From positions 124,001 to 188,000 of the forward strand of contig NZ_JAELXS010000005.1 of assembly GCF_016427505.1 (NCBI RefSeq): 64,000 nucleotides of DNA, given 5' to 3'. Position numbers and translations under genes: made by a program. A model generated the notes under the pieces. The model saw nothing but the letters and a program-made list of their open reading frames with translations, was not told the DNA's origin and did not search any database. The stretch is from Sphingomonas mollis (GTDB lineage: Bacteria; Pseudomonadota; Alphaproteobacteria; Sphingomonadales; Sphingomonadaceae). Shown here piece by piece: positions 40,270 to 49,327 of this stretch (the first letter of the stretch is position 1; the number at the start of each line of letters is the position of its first letter).

Positions 40270-40298
40270 AGGCCGGGGCGGACGGTGCCGCCCCGGCG
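40270..40298 (-). terminator. Hairpin between the TonB receptor and GH144 genes
   Basis: On the minus strand CCGGGGCGG, a six-base loop and CCGCCCCGG form a stem just after the TonB receptor stop. It is followed by CCTCCTTTTGC and then the GH144 start. It may lower expression of the downstream gene or protect the receptor mRNA. Confidence 0.5.
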
Positions 40299-40305
40299 AG
40301 GCAGA

Positions 40306-43300
40306 TCAGAAGCTGAACCCGGCGGACAGCTTGACCGTCCGCGGCGGATTGCCGCCGATGCTGTATCCGGTCCGTTGACGATAGACGGTCGGCGAGGCAG
40401 CATCGACCACGTTGTCGTTGGGATCGTTGTTGTATTCCGTATAGTTGCGATCGTTCATCGCGTTGATGATGTCGACGCGCAGGCGGATACGGGCCTGATC
40501 GTTAACGAACCCGATCGGAATGTATTTGGTAAAAGCCAGATCGAGCTGGCGCCGACCCCACCGATCGCCCAGCGAATAGACCTCGGTCCCGACGACGGTG
40601 CGTCCGAACGGGTTGGCAGTATCTTGGATCGCCTTTTGATAACGGGGCGATTCGATCTGGAATTTGCCCGACATCGACACGCCGATCGGCAGATCGACGC
40701 TGGCTGCGGTGACGAACCGGTGGCGCGGCACGCCTGACGACCGCAGAGTCGGGTAATCGTTGATCGACGGGAAATCGAGCGAGAAGGTTTCGCCGAACTG
40801 CCGATTCTCGACTGCATCGGTATAGGTATAGGTGGCGTCGATGCTCCACGGCGACGCGGCCGAATACGACTTGGTCAACTTGACGTAGGCAGCATTGGAC
40901 TTTGTCTCCAGGCCGTTGTCACCGATAATGATCGCGCCATATCCCGGCGGTGGCGAACCGAAGGGCGAACTGGGCGTATCGGTAGGATTGGCTGGATCGT
41001 TGAAGAAGAACGATCCATCGGCCCGGCGATTGCCGAGCAGATAGACAAAACCGTCCTTGCTTTCGATGTGCGTGTAGCCGACTTCCACTTCGACTGCCCG
41101 CACCCGGTGACGCACACCCAAGCTCAGCTGGTCCGAATACGGCACCTTCAGATCATTGTTGATGAAGCGTAATTCGCGCCCGCCGCCGACAGTTTGTGCC
41201 GCCAGAATATCGCGGCCAGCCTGTGTCAGATAAACAGGATTATAAGCGATGCAAGTCAGCCCCGGATCGCAGGGGTTCTGGGAATTATTGCCGATAAAGT
41301 TGAATTCCCGTGTCCGGAACGCGCCCTGGCTAAGTTCCTGCTGAAGGAAATCGAACTGATTGCGATCGTAGGACCGGCCGACACCACCGAACACGGTGAA
41401 ACGGCCCTGCTCGTCGAGGCGATAGGTGAAGCCGATCCGCGGCTGGAACGCACCCTTGAACGCCTTACGCTTGCTGCCGTCGGTGATGTAATCGTTTATG
41501 TTGTAATCAGCGTTGACCAAGTTCGGGTAGTTGGCGACCGACACCGCAGCCAGATTCTCGGCAGGTGTGACGTAATCGAGATAGGCGGGCGTCCGCTCGT
41601 AATCCCAACGCAAGCCGAGGTTAAGCGTCAACCGATCGCTGATGTCCCAGTCATCCTGCAAGTAGATGCCAAACTGAAAATTGTTGGATTTCACGACCGA
41701 ATTGCCGGACGTTCCCGGTGCGCCGAACTGGACGCGGTACGGAACCGTGTCGTTGAAGCCGGTCTGGCTGAACAGGTTGACATCGTAGGTATAGAGCGGA
41801 TTGAGCAGATTCTGTTCGAGCGAGTTGAGCTTGACCCACTTGGTCTTCACCCCCGCCTTGATCGTGTGACGGTCGATGCCGGTCCAGGTGAAATCGTCCT
41901 GGACCGTCCATCCCTTCTGGCCCTTGTCCTGATAATTGGAGCCGCCGCCGATGCGGAAAAGGTCGAACCGCGTCACGCCGCCGTTATTGCGGATCGTCGA
42001 TTGGAACAGCGAGCTGTTCGCAAACAGGGCCGGCGTCGGCGCCCAGCTGACATCCTCGTACGACACACGGAAATCGTTGATCCAGTTGGCGGCGGTATGC
42101 TGCCACCGACCCATCGCGCGCAGTTCGTCGACCTTGGTCGGGCTGGCGGTTTCCACCGCCGCGATGCCGCTGTTGACGCCGGTGTTCGATTCCTTGCGAT
42201 ACTTGCCGGTGAATTCGATCAGGTCGCCGTCGGTCGGCACGATATCGATCTTGCCGAAATACAGGTCCTCCTTGAACGTCGAGCTGACCGTGCCGAAGAG
42301 GTTCTGATATTGCGCGGGCAGCGAGGCGACGGTGATGCCGTTGCCGGGCAGGATATCGACCGGGAAGGCCCGCCGCTTGCCTTCATAACTGGCGAAGAAG
42401 TGCATCACGTCCTTGATGATCGGACCGCCCAGCGCGCCGCCGAACTGCTGGTCCTTGGTCTTCACCTTGGCGATCGGGGTCGGGAAGATTTCGGTCGGGC
42501 GTTTGTCGCGCAGCGACTGGTTGGTGTAATCGTAGAAGCCCTCACCGTGGAATTCGTTGGTGCCCGACTTGGTCAGCGCAACGATCGCGACCGAGCTGAC
42601 CTGATCGAACTCCGCCTTGTAATTGGAACTGAGCACCTGATACTCGCCGATCGCGAGCTGCGGGAACGGGTTGCCGGGGCTGGAATCCTGCCCGGTGATA
42701 CCGTTCTTCAGGACATAGTCCTTCTGGCTGACGCCATCGATGAAGACATTGACGGTGCGGCTGTCCTGCGCGCCGCCCTGAATCCGCGCCGCACCGCCGC
42801 TGTTCTCCTCCACGAAGCGCACACCCGGCGCAAGGTCGGCGAAGGCGAGGAAGTTACGGCTGTTCTGCGGCAGCTGGTCGATCAGCCGCTGCGTGATCGT
42901 GGTGCCGACGGTGCCGCCCGACAGCGAGCGGATACGGCTGCCGGTGACGACGATCTCGTCGCTGTTCGACGTGGTCGATCCGACCACCGTCTCCTCCGTC
43001 GCGGGCTGGGCCGGCGCGGCGGGAGCGGACAGGTCGAGGTCCAGACCGGCGTTCTGGCCGACCTGCAGGGTGAACGCGTCCGAATTGCGCGTGCCGTTCT
43101 TCAGCTGGATTTCAAGCGTGTACGTGCCCGCCCGGATCGACGCGAAATTGTAGGAACCGTCCGCCCCGGCGACGACCGTGCGACGATACCCCGTCGATGC
43201 CTCGACCGCGGATACCTGCTGCACCGGATTGTCGGCGGTCGAGGTGATGCGGCCGCGCAGCGACGCCTGCCCGACCTGCGCCGCGACCGGCACCGGCATC

Positions 43301-43371
43301 AACATCGCACCGCCGGCGAGCGTGGTGGCGGCAATCAGCGCCGCACGGAGCATCGTCCTGGTCATCATCAT
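40306..43371 (-). CDS. TonB-dependent receptor with carboxypeptidase-regulatory-like domain
   Basis: About 1021 residues. A signal peptide (MLRAALIAATTLAGGAM) is followed by a carboxypeptidase-regulatory-like beta-sandwich (GRITSTADNPVQQV to GLDLDLS) at residues about 35-115. The TonB box region EIVVTGSRIR and a plug domain (QRLIDQLPQNSRNFLAFADLAPG) come next. The outer-membrane barrel ends in the terminal aromatic KLSAGFSF. It takes up large ligands, probably oligosaccharides given the neighbours. No SusD-type partner is seen. Three ATG codons in a row (43371, 43368, 43365) overlap the lacI stop, so the two genes are translationally coupled. Confidence 0.93.
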   Translation of the reverse strand: MMMTRTMLRAALIAATTLAGGAMLMPVPVAAQVGQASLRGRITSTADNPVQQVSAVEASTGYRRTVVAGADGSYNFASIRAGTYTLEIQLKNGTRNSDAFTLQVGQNAGLDLDLSAPAAPAQPATEETVVGSTTSNSDEIVVTGSRIRSLSGGTVGTTITQRLIDQLPQNSRNFLAFADLAPGVRFVEENSGGAARIQGGAQDSRTVNVFIDGVSQKDYVLKNGITGQDSSPGNPFPQLAIGEYQVLSSNYKAEFDQVSSVAIVALTKSGTNEFHGEGFYDYTNQSLRDKRPTEIFPTPIAKVKTKDQQFGGALGGPIIKDVMHFFASYEGKRRAFPVDILPGNGITVASLPAQYQNLFGTVSSTFKEDLYFGKIDIVPTDGDLIEFTGKYRKESNTGVNSGIAAVETASPTKVDELRAMGRWQHTAANWINDFRVSYEDVSWAPTPALFANSSLFQSTIRNNGGVTRFDLFRIGGGSNYQDKGQKGWTVQDDFTWTGIDRHTIKAGVKTKWVKLNSLEQNLLNPLYTYDVNLFSQTGFNDTVPYRVQFGAPGTSGNSVVKSNNFQFGIYLQDDWDISDRLTLNLGLRWDYERTPAYLDYVTPAENLAAVSVANYPNLVNADYNINDYITDGSKRKAFKGAFQPRIGFTYRLDEQGRFTVFGGVGRSYDRNQFDFLQQELSQGAFRTREFNFIGNNSQNPCDPGLTCIAYNPVYLTQAGRDILAAQTVGGGRELRFINNDLKVPYSDQLSLGVRHRVRAVEVEVGYTHIESKDGFVYLLGNRRADGSFFFNDPANPTDTPSSPFGSPPPGYGAIIIGDNGLETKSNAAYVKLTKSYSAASPWSIDATYTYTDAVENRQFGETFSLDFPSINDYPTLRSSGVPRHRFVTAASVDLPIGVSMSGKFQIESPRYQKAIQDTANPFGRTVVGTEVYSLGDRWGRRQLDLAFTKYIPIGFVNDQARIRLRVDIINAMNDRNYTEYNNDPNDNVVDAASPTVYRQRTGYSIGGNPPRTVKLSAGFSF

Positions 43372-44390
43372 ATTCCCCTGCTGTTCCCGGTTGTCGGGCT
43401 GTTGTTGATTCCGGTGGTCTCGCGCTCGATCAGCACCGGCGCGCGATGTTCGACGGCGCGGTCGTCCTCGCCCGCGACGATGCCGGCGAGGCGCGCGACG
43501 GCGCGTTCGCCGATGCCGGCGATGTCGATGCGCAGCGTGGTGAGCGATGGCGAGATCAGGCGGGCGAGCGGCACGTCGTCGAACCCGGCGACGGCGATCC
43601 GGCCCGGCACGTCGATGCCGGCCCGGCGCAGCGTCATCAGCACGCCGATCGCCATCATGTCGTTGGCGGCGAACACCGCATCGACCTCGGCCCCCTCGGC
43701 GATCAGCCGTTCGGCAACCGCGACGCCGGCTTCCTCCATGAAGCTGCCCTGCTCCACCCGTGGCGCCAGCCCGGCGGCGACCATCGCGGTGCGATATCCC
43801 TCGACCCGTTCGTCGGCATCGATATTGCCCGCAGGACCAGCGATGTGGACGATGCGGCGATATCCGCAGGCGACCAGATGCTCGACCATCGCCACCGCGC
43901 CCGCCGCATTGTCGACCCGCATCTCGGCGCGCGCCTGATGATGGGGGGCGCAATTGACCAGCACGGCGGGGATGCCCGGCGGCAGATGGCCGAACAGCCG
44001 GTCGGGATCGATATGCGGCGCCATCACCACCAGCCCGTCGACTCGCCCGCGCATCGTGTGCAGCGCCTCGATCCCGCGTGCCGGATCGTCGTGCATATTC
44101 GACAGCAACAGTTGCAAGCCGCGCGCCGACGCCTCGCGGTCCATGCCGCGCAGCAATTCGGAAAAGAACTCTCCGTGCAGGTCGGGCAGCACCACGCCGA
44201 TCGCGCCCGATCGCGCGAGGCTCAGGCTGCGCGCGCCGGCATGGGGGACGTAGCCAAGCAACGCGGCGGCCGCCTGCACCTTCGCCTTTAGCGCCGGCCG
44301 CACATTCTCATGCCCGTTCAGCACGCGTGACACGGACGCCACCGATACGGCGGCCTCACGCGCGACATCGCGGATCGTGGCATGGGGCAT
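43368..44390 (-). CDS. LacI family transcriptional regulator
   Basis: A 340-residue sugar-responsive repressor. The HTH (ATIRDVAREAAVSVASVSRV) and hinge helix region (LNGHENVRPALKAKVQAAA) are followed by a periplasmic-binding-like domain (IGVVLPDLHGEFFSELLRG, VDAVFAANDMMAIGVLM, VAGFDDVPLARLISPSLTTL). It probably represses the glycan locus and releases DNA on binding a sugar. A perfect palindrome at 44474-44489 lies 84 bases upstream. The ATG at 44390 (MPHATIRDV) is the usual start. Its stop overlaps the TonB receptor start. Confidence 0.93.
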   Translation of the reverse strand: MPHATIRDVAREAAVSVASVSRVLNGHENVRPALKAKVQAAAALLGYVPHAGARSLSLARSGAIGVVLPDLHGEFFSELLRGMDREASARGLQLLLSNMHDDPARGIEALHTMRGRVDGLVVMAPHIDPDRLFGHLPPGIPAVLVNCAPHHQARAEMRVDNAAGAVAMVEHLVACGYRRIVHIAGPAGNIDADERVEGYRTAMVAAGLAPRVEQGSFMEEAGVAVAERLIAEGAEVDAVFAANDMMAIGVLMTLRRAGIDVPGRIAVAGFDDVPLARLISPSLTTLRIDIAGIGERAVARLAGIVAGEDDRAVEHRAPVLIERETTGINNSPTTGNSRGI

Positions 44391-44473
44391 TCGCCGTCGC
44401 ATCCTCTCGCAACCCATCATGGCGACGGGCCGTTTTCCCTGTCGATCCGGACGCACCGGTGCGATCAGGCTTG

Positions 44474-44489
44474 ATGTAACCGGTTACAT
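44474..44489. promoter_or_regulatory. LacI-type operator palindrome
   Basis: ATGTAACCGGTTACAT is a 16-base perfect palindrome with the central CG and TGTAA/TTACA half-sites usual for LacI-family operators. It lies between the divergent lacI gene and the GH3 gene, so it could control both. Confidence 0.8.
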
Positions 44490-44568
44490 GAACCTAAAAG
44501 GGCGTTCAATACGCAAATGCAACAGATGGCCCGCCCAGTGGCCGAAATGTCACAGATGGAGGATGAGG

Positions 44569-46857
44569 ATGACCGAGCAGCGCATCTCGCGACGTGCCCT
44601 GATGATCGGCGGCGGCGTCGTGGCCGCCTGGGCGAGCAGCCCGGCGCGCGCCCTGCTGGCACAGGCAGGCACCGCCGCGCTGCCCGCATCGGTCGAGGCG
44701 CTGGTCGCGCAGATGACGGTCGAGGAAAAGGCTGGGCAGCTGACGCTGATGGCCGCGACCTGGGCGGGCGGCGCCGCGACCGCGCTGAACCCGATCGCCG
44801 CCACCGCCAGCTTCGACGAGCAGTTGGCCGAGGTGAAGGCGGGCCGCCTGACCGGCGTCTTCAACGGCAACGGCGCCACCATGGCGCGGCGGATGCAGAC
44901 CGTCGCGATGCGCGAGCAACGGCTGAAGATTCCGCTGCTGTTCGCCGCCGACATCATCCACGGCTTCCGCACCGTCTTCCCGATGCCGCTGGCCGAGGCG
45001 GGCAGTTTCGAGCCCGACCTCGCCGAACGCACCGCCCGGGCGGCGGCGGTCGAGGCATCGGCGGCCGGCATCGACTGGACCTTCGCGCCGATGGTCGACA
45101 TCGCCCGCGACCAGCGCTGGGGCCGCGGGATCGAGGGCGCGGGCGAGGACGTGCTGCTCGGCCGGATGATGGCCGATGCACGGGTGCGCGGCTTTCAGGG
45201 CAGGCGCGGCCTGACCGCCGACGATGCGGTGATGAGCTGCGCCAAGCATTTCGCGGCCTATGGCGCGGGGGAGGCAGGCCTCGATTACAACAGCGTCGAC
45301 GTGTCCGAACGCACGCTGCGCGACGTGTATTTCCCGCCGTTCCAGGCGGCGTTCGCGGCCGGTTCCGGCACGACGATGGCCTCGTTCAACGAACTGTCCG
45401 GCGTCCCCGCCACCGCCAATCCGTGGTTGCTCGACACCGTGTTGCGCGACGAGTGGAATTTCGATGGGCTGGTCGTGTCCGACTATACCGGCGACATGGA
45501 GCTGATCGATCACGGCTTCGCCGCCGACGCGCGCGAGGCGACGAAGCTGGCCTTCATGGCCGGTGTCGACATGAGCATGCAGTCGGGTTTCTACATCGCC
45601 CACCTCCCCGATCTGGTCGCCAGGGGCGAGGTGCCGATGGCGCGGCTGGATCAGGCGGTGCGCCGGGTGCTGGCGCTGAAGGTGCGGCTCGGCCTGTTCG
45701 ACAACCCGTTCCGCCGCATCGACCCGAAGCGCGAAACGACACGCGTACGCACCAAGGCGCATCTGGCGCTGGCACGCGAGGCGGGACGGCGATCGATCGT
45801 GATGCTGAAGAACGACGGCGACCTGCTGCCCCTGCCCCGATCGGGCAAGCGCATCGCGCTGATCGGGCCGTTCGCCTCGGGGCAACAGAATCTGATCGGC
45901 CCATGGAACGTCTATGGATCGGATGCCGATGCGGTCGATCTGTTGACCGGCGTCCGCGCCGCGCTGGCCGATCCGTCGCTGGTCACCGCGACCGCCGGCG
46001 CCGGCGTCAATGCGGTTCTGCCCGGCGGGATCGAGGCGGCGGTGGCGGCGGCGCGGGCGGCCGACATCGTGGTGCTGTCGATCGGCGAGAGCCAGGACAT
46101 GTCGGGCGAGGCGCAATCGCGCACCGACATCGTCGTACCGGCCGCGCAGGTCGCACTGGCCGAGGCGGTGGCGGCGACCGGCAAACCGATCGTCGTCGTC
46201 CTGCGCAACGGCCGCGCACTGGTGCTGGACGGCGCGGTGCGCAACGCGCCGGCTATTCTGGTGACGTGGTTCCTGGGCTCGCAATCCGGACCGGCGATCG
46301 CCGACATCCTGTTCGGGGTCGAGGGGCCATCGGCACGCCTGCCGGTCAGCTTTCCGCATGCGACCGGGCAGGAACCCTATCATTACGATCACAAGAGCAC
46401 TGGTCGCCCCAATGGTCCGGGCGAGCTGAAACCGTTCAAGGCGCATTATCGCGGGCTTCCGAACACGGCGGCGTTCCCGTTCGGCCACGGCCTCACCTAT
46501 GGCCGGATCGAATATAGCGCGCTCGGCGTCGGCGACGGCCGCCTGACCGCCAGCGGCGCGCTGACGGTCACGGCCACGATCGCCAATCGCGGCACCCGCG
46601 TGGCCGAGGAAGTGGTGCAGCTCTACATCCAGGACGTCACCGCCAGCATCACCCGCCCGGTGCGCCAGCTAAAGGCGTTCCAAAAGATCAGGCTGGCCGC
46701 CGGCGCGCAGCAGACGGTGTCGTTCACCCTTCGCCACGACGACCTGACGTTCATCGGACTGGACCTGAAACCCACCGTCGAACCCGGCCGCTTCCGCCTG
46801 TGGGTCGCCCCTTCGGCCGAAGCCGAGGGCGTTGCGGGCGAGTTCACGCTGGTCTGA
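44569..46857 (+). CDS. GH3 family beta-glucosidase (BglX-like), Tat-exported
   Basis: About 762 residues. The N-terminus has RISRRALMIGGG, a twin-arginine-type signal, so it acts in the periplasm. The GH3 barrel has ADIIHGFRTVFPMPLAEAGS, FAPMVDIARDQRWGRGIEG, and KHFAAYGAGEAGLDYNSVD. The nucleophile is D305 in GLVVSDYTGDME (Tyr instead of the usual Trp after the Asp). The C-terminal domains have SIGESQDMSGEAQSRTDI and a fibronectin-III-like end. It probably splits glucosyl linkages of oligosaccharides taken up by the TonB receptor. The ATG at 44569 has GGAGG six bases upstream. Confidence 0.94.
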   Translation: MTEQRISRRALMIGGGVVAAWASSPARALLAQAGTAALPASVEALVAQMTVEEKAGQLTLMAATWAGGAATALNPIAATASFDEQLAEVKAGRLTGVFNGNGATMARRMQTVAMREQRLKIPLLFAADIIHGFRTVFPMPLAEAGSFEPDLAERTARAAAVEASAAGIDWTFAPMVDIARDQRWGRGIEGAGEDVLLGRMMADARVRGFQGRRGLTADDAVMSCAKHFAAYGAGEAGLDYNSVDVSERTLRDVYFPPFQAAFAAGSGTTMASFNELSGVPATANPWLLDTVLRDEWNFDGLVVSDYTGDMELIDHGFAADAREATKLAFMAGVDMSMQSGFYIAHLPDLVARGEVPMARLDQAVRRVLALKVRLGLFDNPFRRIDPKRETTRVRTKAHLALAREAGRRSIVMLKNDGDLLPLPRSGKRIALIGPFASGQQNLIGPWNVYGSDADAVDLLTGVRAALADPSLVTATAGAGVNAVLPGGIEAAVAAARAADIVVLSIGESQDMSGEAQSRTDIVVPAAQVALAEAVAATGKPIVVVLRNGRALVLDGAVRNAPAILVTWFLGSQSGPAIADILFGVEGPSARLPVSFPHATGQEPYHYDHKSTGRPNGPGELKPFKAHYRGLPNTAAFPFGHGLTYGRIEYSALGVGDGRLTASGALTVTATIANRGTRVAEEVVQLYIQDVTASITRPVRQLKAFQKIRLAAGAQQTVSFTLRHDDLTFIGLDLKPTVEPGRFRLWVAPSAEAEGVAGEFTLV

Positions 46858-46903
46858 GGGAACGCTCGCAAAACAGCGCGGGAATAGGCAATTTCGACAA
46901 GAC

Positions 46904-46995
46904 GTTCCCCGGCGGAGGCCGGGGTCCAGTTGGGTGAACGATTGTGAAGACTTACTACCGCCATCCCAACTGGACCCCGGCCTCCGCCGGAGAAC
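46904..46995. repeat. Palindromic intergenic repeat (GTTCCCCGGCG family)
   Basis: GTTCCCCGGCGGAGGCCGGG on the left and CCCGGCCTCCGCCGGAGAAC on the right are inverted copies extended by GTCCAGTTGGG and CCCAACTGGAC, with a 31-base loop. It lies between the convergent ends of the GH3 and transporter genes. The same motif is at 50653-50860. Confidence 0.85.
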
Positions 46996-47023
46996 AACCA
47001 TTCGTCGGGTACGTATCGGCAGA

Positions 47024-48355
47024 TCACCCCCGCCCCAACCCAGCCACGATCGCATCATGCGTCTCCCGGCGCAGCGGATTGGCGACCATCGCCACCATCG
47101 ACACGGCGATCGCCACCGCCGGCCCGACGATCATCAGCCAGCCGATGCCGGCGACCGCCGCCGGCCCCTGCACCGTCCCGCCGGCATAGCCGATCGCATC
47201 GTACACACCGCCGATCACCGCCGCCGCCATCGCCAGCGCCCCCTTCTGCACCAGCGCCGACACGCCGAACGCGATCGCCTCCACCCGCAGCCCTTGCGTC
47301 GCCTCCCCATATTCGACCGTGTCGGGCAGCATCGCCCAACCGGCCAGGCTGAACCCGGCAAAGGCGATCTGCATCCCCAGCAGGAACAGCCGCGTCGTCC
47401 CCTCGCCCGCCGCCGACATCGCAAAGCCCGCCGCACAGGCCAGCCCGACCAGCCCCGCCACGAACCATGCCGATCGCGCGCCCCGCCGCGTCGCCCACCA
47501 TGTCCACAGCGGTACGACCACCACGCCGACCAGCCCCATCATCGCCAGCGTCCCCGGCCCCGCCCCCGGATCGCCGACCACATGCGCGAAATAATAGAGG
47601 ACCGACTGGTTGAGCAGCGCCGCCGCGATCCCGCCCGCCGCCATCGCCGCGTTCAGCGTCACGAACGCCCGGTTACTCCCCAGCACGCGCAGGCACGCCG
47701 CCACCGACACCCGCTCGACGGCGGCCACCGGCAACACCTCCGGCGTCGACGCCGCGACCATCAACAACACAGGCGTAGCCACCGCCGCGAACACCGCCGC
47801 CGCCACGAGATAACCTCCCGGCGACACACCATCGCCGATCCGGGCCGCGATCCACGGCGTGCCCAGCGCCACGATCGTCGCCGCCGCCGCGCCGAACAGC
47901 ATCCGCGCGCCGGCGATGAACGTACGGTCGCCGCTGTCCTGCGTAATCCGCGTGCTCCACGCCGCATAGGGCACGTTGACCAGCGCATAGAGACTGCGGA
48001 ACGCGATATGCGCCACCAGCGCCGCCGCCACCGGCTCGTCCACTATGGCGGGCGCGCCGTACAGCAACACGAACGCCACCCCCAGCGGGATCGTCCCGCC
48101 CGCGATCAGCGTCCGGTATCGATAGCGGCCCCGCTGCGCGACGATCCCAACCGCCAGATCGGCCAGCCCGTCCCAGATCGCCCCGATCATATAGATCAGC
48201 CCGGCCACCCCCGGCGCCAGCCCCAGCACATCGGTGTAGAAGAACAGCAGGTACAGCGTGACGCTCTGCCAATAGAGATTGCACGCGAAGTCGCCCGATC
48301 CGAACAGCACCAGCCGCCAGCGGGCAGGACGCGGCGGCGCCGTGTTGTGGTTCAC
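47024..48355 (-). CDS. MFS (GPH family) sugar:cation symporter
   Basis: A 443-residue inner-membrane protein with about 12 helices. It belongs to the glycoside-pentoside-hexuronide group: GSGDFACNLYWQSVTLYLLF, the GPH-typical FYTDVLGLAPGVAGLIYMIG with AIWDGLADLAVG, RYRYRTLIAGGTIPLG and MLPDTVEYGEATQGLRVEA. It imports the sugar product of the glycan locus with a cation. The GTG start at 48355 overlaps the SGNH hydrolase stop by four bases. Confidence 0.9.
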   Translation of the reverse strand: MNHNTAPPRPARWRLVLFGSGDFACNLYWQSVTLYLLFFYTDVLGLAPGVAGLIYMIGAIWDGLADLAVGIVAQRGRYRYRTLIAGGTIPLGVAFVLLYGAPAIVDEPVAAALVAHIAFRSLYALVNVPYAAWSTRITQDSGDRTFIAGARMLFGAAAATIVALGTPWIAARIGDGVSPGGYLVAAAVFAAVATPVLLMVAASTPEVLPVAAVERVSVAACLRVLGSNRAFVTLNAAMAAGGIAAALLNQSVLYYFAHVVGDPGAGPGTLAMMGLVGVVVVPLWTWWATRRGARSAWFVAGLVGLACAAGFAMSAAGEGTTRLFLLGMQIAFAGFSLAGWAMLPDTVEYGEATQGLRVEAIAFGVSALVQKGALAMAAAVIGGVYDAIGYAGGTVQGPAAVAGIGWLMIVGPAVAIAVSMVAMVANPLRRETHDAIVAGLGRG

Positions 48356-49242
48356 CGACCGCAGGCGCCGTCGGTCGCCGTCGCCCGCTGCGCTACCTTC
48401 TGTAACGCCACCGCGAGAGCAGGTGCGATGCCCAGATCGGCCGCCGCCGCCTCGCCAGCGCCCAGCGTCCGCGGATCGCGGCCGGTGATGCTCGCGAACA
48501 GCATCAGCGCTTCCAGATAATAGCCGGCAGCACTCGCGTGATAATGATCGTCGGTCCACAGATCGACCTGCCCGGGCGCAGTCCCGTCATACGGATCGCC
48601 GTCCGCCACGCCGGTGCGGATCGCACAGGTAAACGCCTGCCCCACCGGCACCACGTCCTTCACCGCCGGTCCCGCCGCCTTCGCCGCCCGGTCATAGGCA
48701 CGACGCAGATCGACCGCCATCGCGCCGATCGGCCGCCCCGACCACGGGCTGCCCGGTCGATAGACGAGGTCGGGGCGCGACCATGTCGCCGTCAATCGTA
48801 TCGACACCTTCGGATTGCGCGCGCGGAACAGCGTCGCCAGCGCCTTCGTGTCCGCGATCGTCCGCGTCGCATCGCCCGGCTTGCCCGCATCCAGCGTGCT
48901 GTATTCCTGCAGGACGACCTGATCCCACGCCCGGTCGATCACCGCCCGCCGCTCGTTCAGGTGCCAGCCCAGACTGCGACCGCCACCCGTCTCCAGCGCC
49001 ACGGTATAATCCAGCCCCGCCTGTTCGGTGAAGCGCTTGAAGATCGCCGGCACACCGCCGACCCCCTCGCCGTTCAGGTCCTCGACGCTGCCCGGCCGAT
49101 AATGCCACGCCGCCGATCCCGCGCCGAAGGTGAAGCTGTTGCCGACGAACAGGATCGTCTCCGCCCGCACAGGCATCGCCGCGAAGGACAGGAGCACCGC
49201 CGCGATGCGGATCAGATGCGTGGGAAAGCTGGATCGGATCAT
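48352..49242 (-). CDS. SGNH/GDSL hydrolase family exported protein
   Basis: A 296-residue protein with a signal peptide (IRIAAVLLSFAAMPVRA). The SGNH blocks are TILFVGNSFTFGAG with the nucleophile serine, a glycine block (GRSLGWHLNERR), an Asn/Gln region (WDQVVLQEYST), and DDHYHASAAGYYLEAL with the catalytic Asp and His. Such enzymes often remove acyl groups from polysaccharides. It is coupled to the sugar transporter by overlap, so it probably deacylates a substrate before or during use. Confidence 0.85.
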   Translation of the reverse strand: MIRSSFPTHLIRIAAVLLSFAAMPVRAETILFVGNSFTFGAGSAAWHYRPGSVEDLNGEGVGGVPAIFKRFTEQAGLDYTVALETGGGRSLGWHLNERRAVIDRAWDQVVLQEYSTLDAGKPGDATRTIADTKALATLFRARNPKVSIRLTATWSRPDLVYRPGSPWSGRPIGAMAVDLRRAYDRAAKAAGPAVKDVVPVGQAFTCAIRTGVADGDPYDGTAPGQVDLWTDDHYHASAAGYYLEALMLFASITGRDPRTLGAGEAAAADLGIAPALAVALQKVAQRATATDGACGR

Positions 49243-49327
49243 GCCCCCTCCTACCCGGCCGCCGCCGCCACGTGTAGAGGCACGCCACCGGCCGCGTGGC
49301 CGGCGACGGAACGACGAGGTGGATTCG

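Noticed and set aside
44377-44568. N-terminal extension of the GH3 protein
   Set aside because: It would cover the operator and the lacI start; the ATG at 44569 has a proper ribosome site and opens a Tat signal.
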